Positions 1 through 4,938 of a stretch of 5,445 nucleotides of DNA are shown here, piece by piece. This DNA is from Bacteroidales bacterium (GTDB lineage Bacteria > Bacteroidota > Bacteroidia > Bacteroidales > Tenuifilaceae). Each line of letters starts with the position of its first letter. Positions within the stretch are counted from its first letter, which is position 1. The notes beneath the pieces are model-generated. The model saw nothing but the letters and a program-made list of their open reading frames with translations. It was not told the origin of the DNA and did no database searches. The position numbers and the translations under genes are program-made. The stretch is taken from NCBI GenBank assembly GCA_008933525.1, contig WBUV01000251.1:1-5445 (forward strand). The letters run 5' to 3'.

Positions 1-528
1 GGCTAATACATGGCATTTTGAATAATAGTTCTTATAATAGTCGGTAAAGTTTCCCTTCATATTTGGGTTCGAAAAAATGATTTTTGACGCAAAATTGAGA
101 TACGGAATCATCTTATTTCGTTGAACTTCATTTCTTTTGTAGAAGTCGCTACCCCAGAAGGTTATAACCAATTCTTTTGTTCTTCTTTTAAGATGTAAAA
201 CATTAAGAAATAGAAAATTCTTATTGAAGAAATGAATATGAGTTACATCATAAATTGTATTAGAGGATTTTAAGCACCATTTTATAAAAAAACGCATTAA
301 AAAAAAAGATAAATAGGGGTTTACTCTATCGGCTATTTTTTGAAGATAGAGATTTGCTTTATTTGGGTAAAGAACTTTATTGTATATAGATGGATCAATA
401 ATTGATTGAGCAGGATTGGTGTTGAGGATATCAATAGTTAAGTTAGGACTAGCACTAATATTATTAACTATATCGTGTAGCAAAAATGAATTGGCATCAC
501 CAATAATTAAAATACGTTTATTAACCAT
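1..528 (-). CDS. Glycosyltransferase, GT-B fold (GT4-like), N-terminal part; C-terminus beyond left edge
   Basis: The open frame starts at ATG 528 and runs 176 codons without a stop to the left edge, so only the acceptor-side N-terminal domain of a roughly 350-400 residue protein is present. Visible features are an initial beta strand with a Gly turn (KRILIIGDANSF, residues 4-15), the segment YDVTHIHFFN (93-102), and LVITFWGSDFYKR (120-132), whose WGSD (125-128) is typical of GT4-type glycosyltransferases of exopolysaccharide and O-antigen clusters. ASKIIFSNPNMKGNF (147-161) follows, also common in that group. There is no signal peptide. It is probably a cytosolic or membrane-associated enzyme that adds one sugar to a lipid-linked glycan. 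The start lies 5 nt after the stop of the nucleotidyltransferase gene, with no Shine-Dalgarno. The donor-binding domain (with the usual EX7E motif) is outside the window, so donor and linkage cannot be read. It is AT-rich, with a run of nine A (plus strand) at 299-307. Confidence 0.82.
   Translation of the reverse strand, partial: MVNKRILIIGDANSFLLHDIVNNISASPNLTIDILNTNPAQSIIDPSIYNKVLYPNKANLYLQKIADRVNPYLSFFLMRFFIKWCLKSSNTIYDVTHIHFFNKNFLFLNVLHLKRRTKELVITFWGSDFYKRNEVQRNKMIPYLNFASKIIFSNPNMKGNFTDYYKNYYSKCHVLA
299..307. repeat. Homopolymer A9/T9 tract inside the glycosyltransferase gene
   Basis: Nine consecutive A on the plus strand (T9 in the coding sense) encode part of the Phe-Phe-Leu stretch near residues 75-77. 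A second run of seven A lies at 286-292. Such tracts can slip during replication and switch a surface-glycan gene off. In a gene this AT-rich they may equally be chance. The reading frame is intact here. Confidence 0.5.
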
Positions 529-533
529 TGAGA

Positions 534-1607
534 TTATTTTATATTGTTTTGCAAGTAATGTTGCCAATCGCCAATGTCAACCCATGATTTTTCTGATACA
601 GGAAAAACCCCAACCTTTCCATTGTTGCTTATTATTTTTTCAATTAGGTGAGTCATATGGAAGTAGGTATTTTCTGGAATATACTCTAGTACTTTTGAAT
701 CAAGAATGTACATTCCAGAGTTGATTTGGTAAGTGATCTCTGGTTTTTCAGTTAATTTACGGAGCATACCATTCCCTTCTGTTTCCAATATTCCGTAGGG
801 AATAGAATAATGCTTTAATGCAGAAACAATTGTTAAATCATTTTTATTGGATTTATGGTAATCCAGTATTTCGGAGTAATCGTTTTCTATGATAATGTCG
901 CAATTTGAAACAAAAAAATCGCCTTTAATTTTGCCTTTCAACGAGAAAAGTGCACCTGCTGTCCCTAACGGTTTATCCTCCGTTAAATAATCCAGTTTAA
1001 TTGTCTTTTTGTAAACATCATCGATGTATTGCTTAATCATCGCAGCTTTATAGTTTACAGATATGTAAAACTCGGAATTTCCGTAAACAATAAAACTGTT
1101 GATTATTTTTTCTAGGATACTTTCGTTACCAATTGGAACGAGTGCTTTTGGCAACACATAGGTAATAGGACGTAATCGAGTACCTTCACCTCCTGCCATT
1201 ATTACAATGGGAATGCTAAAAGGTTTTTTAATAGGTTTTTTTAAATCAGAAAAAATGTCTTCCCAAAAAATTACATTAACTAAGTTGTTGTCGGAATCAA
1301 CTATAGGCATACACTCAATACGCTGTTCGAACATGCGTTTTTCAATAGATTCAGAACTTTCATCTATATTGGAGATAAGTGTTTCTTTTCGAAGAATTTC
1401 ATTTATAGGTGTTTCGAAAGGGATATTTTTTATTACGGCTCTTTGAATATCACCAATGCTAATAATATTTTTAAATTGGTTTCCATCAAAAACTAGAAGC
1501 AGTCTTCGGAATGTAGCATCCATTGTTTTAAGAGCATCAAGTATTGTGGCGTCTTTCTGAATCTTAATCGACTCTATTTTATCCTTTTTAGCATTATCTT
1601 CTTTCAT
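534..1607 (-). CDS. ptmE: CBS-domain sugar-phosphate nucleotidyltransferase, PtmE-like
   Basis: This 357-residue protein fuses two N-terminal CBS repeats (about 10-120) to a full nucleotidyltransferase domain (about 131-357). The catalytic domain shows MAGGEGTRLRP (137-147, nucleotide binding), PKALVPIG (153-160), LGTAGAL (214-220), NCD (235-237, the metal-binding Asp position), EKP (287-289), NSGMY (296-300) and WVDIGDW (342-348). All are hallmarks of the RmlA/GlmU-type NTP-transferase family. In Campylobacter the protein with this architecture, PtmE, makes GDP-glucosamine for legionaminic acid; the same substrate here is inference from the neighbouring legC-like gene. The first CBS repeat keeps S/T-x-x-D (S50-I-G-D53), while the second reads F114-W-E-D117 and has lost the Ser/Thr, so any nucleotide sensing may be asymmetric. 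The start at 1607 has an SD-like GAGGG and gives the N-terminus expected before the first CBS repeat. Alternatives are a mannose-1-phosphate guanylyltransferase-like or other hexose-1-phosphate activity; the symbol is by similarity. Confidence 0.85.
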   Translation of the reverse strand: MKEDNAKKDKIESIKIQKDATILDALKTMDATFRRLLLVFDGNQFKNIISIGDIQRAVIKNIPFETPINEILRKETLISNIDESSESIEKRMFEQRIECMPIVDSDNNLVNVIFWEDIFSDLKKPIKKPFSIPIVIMAGGEGTRLRPITYVLPKALVPIGNESILEKIINSFIVYGNSEFYISVNYKAAMIKQYIDDVYKKTIKLDYLTEDKPLGTAGALFSLKGKIKGDFFVSNCDIIIENDYSEILDYHKSNKNDLTIVSALKHYSIPYGILETEGNGMLRKLTEKPEITYQINSGMYILDSKVLEYIPENTYFHMTHLIEKIISNNGKVGVFPVSEKSWVDIGDWQHYLQNNIK

Positions 1608-1617
1608 AAAACCCTCA
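1605..1617 (-). promoter_or_regulatory. Shine-Dalgarno-like site overlapping the upstream stop codon
   Basis: On the minus strand the acetyltransferase stop codon runs straight into TGAGGGTTTTATG, so GAGGG (1612-1616) shares bases with the TGA stop and sits 4 nt before the ATG at 1607. No other start in this operon has a recognisable Shine-Dalgarno. It supports the 1607 start and suggests reinitiation by ribosomes that terminate on the upstream gene. Bacteroidota use such sites weakly, so its strength is uncertain. Confidence 0.45.
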
Positions 1618-2202
1618 TTTAATCAATGAACCAGCTTTAATAAAACTACTTTTAGGAATAATTACTTCTTGTTTAACCACAGCATTGCTTCCAACAAAGG
1701 AATTATCCTCAACAATTACTCCTCCATTTAAAATTGCACCGGTAGAAATATGGCAAAAATTACCCACTACAGAGTCGTGCTCAACCAATGCTTTTGAATT
1801 AATAATTGTGTTGGTGCCAATTTTTGCGTCTGCATTAATTAAGGCATGATGCATAACTATAGAGCCTTCTCCTATACTTGCATGATTTGAAACGTAGGAA
1901 ATTGGGGAAATAATTGTTGGAAACTGAACATTTAGTGATTTAAGAATTTCAAAAAGTTTGATTCTTAGCTCTACAGATTTAATATGTCCTACAGTGATAT
2001 GAAAATTTCGGTACTCTTCGGCCAAATTTGGGAGATCGTCATCGGTGAAAAGGATCGGGTAGTTTAAAATGGTTTGCCCAATTTTATCGGGTGTATCAAC
2101 AATTGCCGCAATTTCAAATTTTCCTTGTAATTCAATCACATCAATGCATGCTTTGCAATGCCCCCCGCCTCCAACTAGTATAATTTTTTCCTTTCTATTC
2201 AT
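1615..2202 (-). CDS. NeuD/PglD-type sugar O/N-acetyltransferase (left-handed beta-helix)
   Basis: A 195-residue protein of the length usual for PglD/NeuD enzymes, which transfer acetyl from acetyl-CoA to an amino (or hydroxyl) group of a nucleotide sugar or sialic-type sugar. The N-terminal Rossmann-like half opens with KIILVGGGGHCK (6-17), the family's glycine-rich sugar-nucleotide binding loop. From about residue 103 hexapeptide repeats build the beta-helix: HASIGEGSIVMHHALINADA, then AKIGTNTIINSKALVEHDSVVG. The EHD triplet at E141-H142-D143 matches the catalytic His region of PglD. The C-terminus keeps the helix turns but ends soon after GSLIK. Its ATG overlaps the aminotransferase stop by 4 nt, so the two are translationally coupled. 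The likely job is acetylation of the amino group that the aminotransferase installs at C4, giving an acetamido-dideoxy sugar (the LegH or PglD step). O-acetylation of a nonulosonic acid is the alternative. Confidence 0.85.
   Translation of the reverse strand: MNRKEKIILVGGGGHCKACIDVIELQGKFEIAAIVDTPDKIGQTILNYPILFTDDDLPNLAEEYRNFHITVGHIKSVELRIKLFEILKSLNVQFPTIISPISYVSNHASIGEGSIVMHHALINADAKIGTNTIINSKALVEHDSVVGNFCHISTGAILNGGVIVEDNSFVGSNAVVKQEVIIPKSSFIKAGSLIK
2199..2202 (-). other. ATGA stop/start overlap coupling aminotransferase and acetyltransferase
   Basis: The TGA stop of the aminotransferase (2199-2201) and the ATG of the acetyltransferase (2200-2202) share bases as ATGA on the minus strand. 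No Shine-Dalgarno precedes the ATG. The arrangement implies terminating ribosomes restart on the next gene, keeping two consecutive pathway enzymes in step. Confidence 0.8.
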
Positions 2203-3371
2203 AGTTTAACACTGCTGGGTATGTTTACTGCGCAATCTTCCACCCATTGTGAATTGCTTAAGTTATCTGTTTGGGAGTTTTTAAACATTGGAAGCTTATT
2301 CATTAAAGTCCAAACTGGGCGGGTAATTACACCATTATTATTTGAATAAGAAAGGAACTCATCACGCTCTTGTCTGTTTTTAAATAGTATCAAATTTAAC
2401 CAATAGTTTGATATAGAATTGCTTGGTTCAGTAAAAAAGTCAACATTTATTGATTTGAAGAATTGTTGATACGATCTTGCTGTCGTTCTTTTCGATTCAA
2501 TAAACTTATGAATATTTTCCATTTGTGCTACGCCAATAGCTGCATTCACATTGGGCATACGATAGTTATAGCCAATTTCGTCGTGAAAGAATTCCCATTG
2601 GTGAGGTACTTTTGCTTGAGTGGTCAGATGTTTAATTTTATTGCCCAACTCAACATCATTGGTAAGAATCATTCCACCACCTCCTGTTGTAACTATTTTA
2701 TTCCCGTTAAAGCTGAGAATACCGAGTTTTCCGAAGGTGCCAGTATGTTTACCTTTATAAAAACTACCTAAACTCTCTGCTGCATCTTCTACAACAGGAA
2801 TGCCGTATTTGTCACAAACTTCAATAATTTCATCAATTCTGCAAGGATGTCCAAATGTATGCATTGGAACAACTGCAGCAATTCGCCTATTAGTAGTTTT
2901 GTTGAAAGTCTCAGGTTGTTTAGTGGTTTGATTATAAATGGTTTGAGTGTTTTTGCTTAACCACTCTGAAAGTTTTGCAGGAGAGAGGCCCAGTGTGTCT
3001 TTATCAACATCAAGAAATACTGGATGTGCATTGCAATATGCAATGGCATTAGCCGTAGCAATAAAGGTTACGGGCTGAGTTATAACTTCATCTTCTGCTT
3101 TTACACCAGCCGATAGTAATGCTAAATGGAGTGCATTGGTTCCATTTACAATTACAATAGCTTTTTTGGCTCCTGTATACTGCGCAACTACTTCTTCAAA
3201 TTTATCGACATACTTTCCAACGCTAGAAACGAAGGTTGTATCGATACAATTAATAAGATACTCTTTTTCGTTTCCACAAAATACAGGGGCATGTAGGGGC
3301 ACTACACCTGATTCAATGGAGTATAGTTCACGAATAAAATCAACAATTAGTTTGTTTTTATTTGATTCCAT
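2199..3371 (-). CDS. legC: LegC-family PLP-dependent sugar-nucleotide aminotransferase
   Basis: A complete 390-residue DegT/DnrJ/EryC1 fold-type I aminotransferase. The family transfers an amino group, normally from glutamate, to the 4-keto carbon of a nucleotide-linked 4-keto-6-deoxyhexose. LegC-type hallmarks are the N-terminal helix FIRELY (12-17), VPLHAPVFCGNEKEY (24-38), FVSSVGKYVDKFEE (47-60), VNGTNALHLAL (75-85) and DVDKDTLGLSP (121-131). PLP-site residues visible are the HTFGH loop (171-175), D196 in VVEDAAES, and the Schiff-base lysine K225 in SFNGNK, followed by TTGGGG. IPSSVKL closes the protein as in the family. It starts inside the 3' end of the acetyltransferase gene (14-nt overlap) and ends in a 4-nt overlap with the NeuD-like gene. 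In legionaminic acid synthesis this enzyme follows the LegB dehydratase, which I do not see here. PseC, PglE and perosamine synthase are relatives; the N-terminus and the strand motifs favour LegC. The exact nucleotide (UDP or GDP) is not readable. Confidence 0.88.
   Translation of the reverse strand: MESNKNKLIVDFIRELYSIESGVVPLHAPVFCGNEKEYLINCIDTTFVSSVGKYVDKFEEVVAQYTGAKKAIVIVNGTNALHLALLSAGVKAEDEVITQPVTFIATANAIAYCNAHPVFLDVDKDTLGLSPAKLSEWLSKNTQTIYNQTTKQPETFNKTTNRRIAAVVPMHTFGHPCRIDEIIEVCDKYGIPVVEDAAESLGSFYKGKHTGTFGKLGILSFNGNKIVTTGGGGMILTNDVELGNKIKHLTTQAKVPHQWEFFHDEIGYNYRMPNVNAAIGVAQMENIHKFIESKRTTARSYQQFFKSINVDFFTEPSNSISNYWLNLILFKNRQERDEFLSYSNNNGVITRPVWTLMNKLPMFKNSQTDNLSNSQWVEDCAVNIPSSVKL
3358..3371 (-). 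other. 14-nt coding overlap between acyltransferase and aminotransferase genes
   Basis: The aminotransferase ATG (3369-3371) lies 14 nt inside the 3' end of the acyltransferase gene, in another frame. Both ends are supported by family-typical termini (KLIRYKDG at the acyltransferase end, FIRELY near the aminotransferase start). This suggests coupled translation rather than a misplaced start. Confidence 0.7.
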
Positions 3372-3849
3372 CTTTATATCTAATCAATTTTGCGGGAATA
3401 CCACCCACTATAGCATTGGGTTCAATATCGTTAATTACTAAACTATTAGCACCAATTATTGAATTATCGCCAATTGTAACTCCTTCGCGGATGAATACAT
3501 TTGTACCAATCCAAACTTTGTTGCCAATTTTTATGTCCTTTTCAACGGTTGGTCGCATATCCATAGGCCCAGTGCTATACTCAACGTCGTGAGTCCAGGC
3601 AATTATATTAACGTTGTGGCCAATAGCGCACCACTCGCCAATCTCAACCTTAGAGTTAGGCCCAGTAACAATTCGTCCTCCGTTAAAATATGTATGCTTT
3701 CCAATGGTGATATTACCATGGAACCATGTATTATCCAAATAAGGAAGGCGAGCAGTTGGATCAATATTGAAACGCCTCAGGTAGTCCTTTCGTTTATCTT
3801 TGAGGTATTGAGAGTGGAGAAATTGATATATTTTGGCAAAAAAATTCAT
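3358..3849 (-). CDS. Acyltransferase of the CatB/NodL-type left-handed beta-helix family
   Basis: 163 residues, the normal length for maltose/galactoside O-acetyltransferase-like and xenobiotic acetyltransferase-like proteins that use acetyl-CoA. A short basic N-terminal helix (1-28) precedes hexapeptide repeats: ITIGKHTYFNGG, VEIGEWCAIGHNV, then IKIGNKVWIGTNVFIREGV and VTIGDNSIIGANSLVINDIE. WTHD (85-88) carries the likely catalytic His87, and the loop at 89-105 follows. The C-terminus AIVGGIPAKLIRY (147-158) is the conserved end of the family. Its ATG abuts the TAA of the preceding SDR gene with no gap, and its end overlaps the aminotransferase gene. It probably O-acetylates a glycan sugar or intermediate of this locus in the cytosol. 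N-acetylation of an amino sugar cannot be excluded, because a second acetyltransferase gene sits downstream of the aminotransferase. Acceptor not identifiable from sequence. Confidence 0.85.
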   Translation of the reverse strand: MNFFAKIYQFLHSQYLKDKRKDYLRRFNIDPTARLPYLDNTWFHGNITIGKHTYFNGGRIVTGPNSKVEIGEWCAIGHNVNIIAWTHDVEYSTGPMDMRPTVEKDIKIGNKVWIGTNVFIREGVTIGDNSIIGANSLVINDIEPNAIVGGIPAKLIRYKDGIK

Positions 3850-4824
3850 TTAAATGTTTTTGAATTGAGAATTATCAGGTTCTAGAATAATTCCTTCCTT
3901 AATTACCTTTAGAATTTGCGCTATTCCATCGGGAACTTTTTTTGTAATGCTAAAGCCTAACTCATTCTTGATCTTTTCGAACGAAACTCGGTAATCTCGT
4001 GGATCCTCATTTTTCTGAACGTACTTTATTTTTGCATCGGGAATGAATTTGAGCACTTCATCAACAATCATTTTTTTCTGATAGTTTTCACTTGAGTCGC
4101 CAACGTTGAATACATTGAACTCAACTTTTTCCAGAGGAGCTTCCATAGCCAACATAACTGAACGTGCCAAATCAATAACATGGCAATAGGGACGCCAAAA
4201 TTGCTCTCCAAATATTACTAGCTCACGCCCAAGCGCCAACTCTTTTGTAAATTCATTTACTGTTAAATCGAAACGAGGACGTTGGGATAAACCGTATACT
4301 GTAGAGAATCTTAAAACTACAGGTTTACAATAGTTTGTTTTAGGTTGTGATAATAGAAATTTCTCGGTTTGAACTTTAGTTTCTGCATATAAGGATACGG
4401 GCGAGAGAGTTGAGTTTTCATCAACCATTGAGTTTGGATCTTCCATCTTGCCGTAGTTGCTACATGTTGATGAGAATATTAATCGTTTAACATTCAACCT
4501 GTTTGCAACACTATAAACAAGTTGACTACCCTCAAAGTTTGTGCTTCTTGCTAGGTCTGGCTGTTTAGCGCAGGCAGGATCTCCAACTATTGCAGCCAAA
4601 TGAACAACATAGTCAACTCCGGTAAGCGCGTTTTCTAAATCGGCTTCGTTACGAATATCTCCTTTGTAAAAGTCAAAATTATCGTTGTTGAAAAGGTCAA
4701 TTAGAGAATTCCCCCCAAACATTAAACTATCAAAAACTCTAACCTGATACTTATTCTCGAGTAAAAGTCTAACTAAAACAGAACCAATATATCCTGCCCC
4801 TCCAGTAACTAGTACTTTTTTCAT
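3850..4824 (-). CDS. NAD-dependent epimerase/dehydratase family protein (extended SDR)
   Basis: A 324-residue extended short-chain dehydrogenase, close to GalE-type epimerase length. It has TGGAGYIGS (7-15) for the dinucleotide, GDIRN (55-59), HLAAIVGDPACAKQP (75-89), SSTCSNYG (118-125, T120 at the catalytic Ser/Thr position), YAETK (Y146 and K150, the catalytic pair), FSTVYG (173-178) and RPYCHVIDLA (211-220) at the sugar-nucleotide site. The family acts on nucleotide sugars (4-epimerase, 4-reductase, dehydratase or decarboxylase). The dehydratase signature Asp-Glu after the catalytic Thr is replaced by Cys121-Ser122, so I favour an epimerase or reductase over a 4,6-dehydratase. It is the first gene of the glycan operon, 114 bp after folD, preceded by an A-rich leader (ATAAAATAAAACA before ATG) without a Shine-Dalgarno. 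Substrate unknown. The gap to the next gene is zero bases. Confidence 0.85.
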   Translation of the reverse strand: MKKVLVTGGAGYIGSVLVRLLLENKYQVRVFDSLMFGGNSLIDLFNNDNFDFYKGDIRNEADLENALTGVDYVVHLAAIVGDPACAKQPDLARSTNFEGSQLVYSVANRLNVKRLIFSSTCSNYGKMEDPNSMVDENSTLSPVSLYAETKVQTEKFLLSQPKTNYCKPVVLRFSTVYGLSQRPRFDLTVNEFTKELALGRELVIFGEQFWRPYCHVIDLARSVMLAMEAPLEKVEFNVFNVGDSSENYQKKMIVDEVLKFIPDAKIKYVQKNEDPRDYRVSFEKIKNELGFSITKKVPDGIAQILKVIKEGIILEPDNSQFKNI

Positions 4825-4848
4825 TGTTTTATTTTATGAAATGATTAA

Positions 4849-4879
4849 CAAATCTATAGAAAATATGCTTAATAACTAA
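4849..4879 (-). promoter_or_regulatory. Candidate Bacteroidota-type promoter for the glycan operon
   Basis: On the minus strand TAGATTTG (4849-4856) is an exact match to the Bacteroidota -7 element TAnnTTTG. TTAG (4876-4879) lies 19 nt upstream and matches three of four bases of the TTTG -33 element. Transcription would begin near 4840-4843, giving an A/T-rich leader of under 20 nt before the ATG at 4824. The upstream element overlaps the hairpin described separately. Short motifs like this occur by chance in AT-rich DNA, so support is modest; position in the only sizeable gap helps. Confidence 0.45.
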
Positions 4880-4905
4880 AATCGGAGCGAATAAGTTACA
4901 AGCAT
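4858..4905 (-). terminator. Imperfect hairpin with short U-tract downstream of folD, possible weak terminator
   Basis: On the minus strand ATGCTT (4900-4905) pairs with AAGCAT (4865-4870), and TAACT (4894-4898) with AGTTA (4873-4877). The two stems are separated by a small internal bulge and enclose a loop of 16 nt (4878-4893). The sequence ATTTTCT follows the 3' arm. The stem is AT-rich and broken, so termination would be inefficient. It may partly insulate folD from the glycan operon. The 3' arm overlaps the candidate -33 region. Confidence 0.3.
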
Positions 4906-4938
4906 TTGTCTATAAGGAATGAATATTTGAAAGTATAC

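Noticed and set aside
416..724. Plus-strand open frame of 102 codons
   Set aside because: It lies antisense across the glycosyltransferase start and the nucleotidyltransferase end, both of which have clear family motifs. Its translation resembles no family I know.
1207..1446. Plus-strand open frame of 79 codons
   Set aside because: Antisense to the CBS region of the nucleotidyltransferase gene; no recognisable motif.
2463..2771. Plus-strand open frame of 102 codons
   Set aside because: Antisense to the PLP-binding part of the aminotransferase gene; no motif.
2924..2946. Two copies of TGGTTTGA 15 nt apart
   Set aside because: They fall in a Thr/Gln/Asn-rich coding stretch of the aminotransferase and are too short and isolated to be a repeat element.
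3136..3885. Three plus-strand open frames (3136-3441, 3362-3592, 3589-3885)
   Set aside because: All are antisense shadows of the aminotransferase and acyltransferase genes, with hydrophobic or low-information translations.
3850..4824. SDR gene as legB (4,6-dehydratase)
   Set aside because: The catalytic Asp-Glu pair expected after the Thr is Cys-Ser, and the N-terminal pattern is GalE-like (TGGAGYIGS).
4825..4938. tRNA, small RNA or riboswitch in the intergenic gap
   Set aside because: No cloverleaf, no known aptamer core and only one weak hairpin were seen in the 114 bases.
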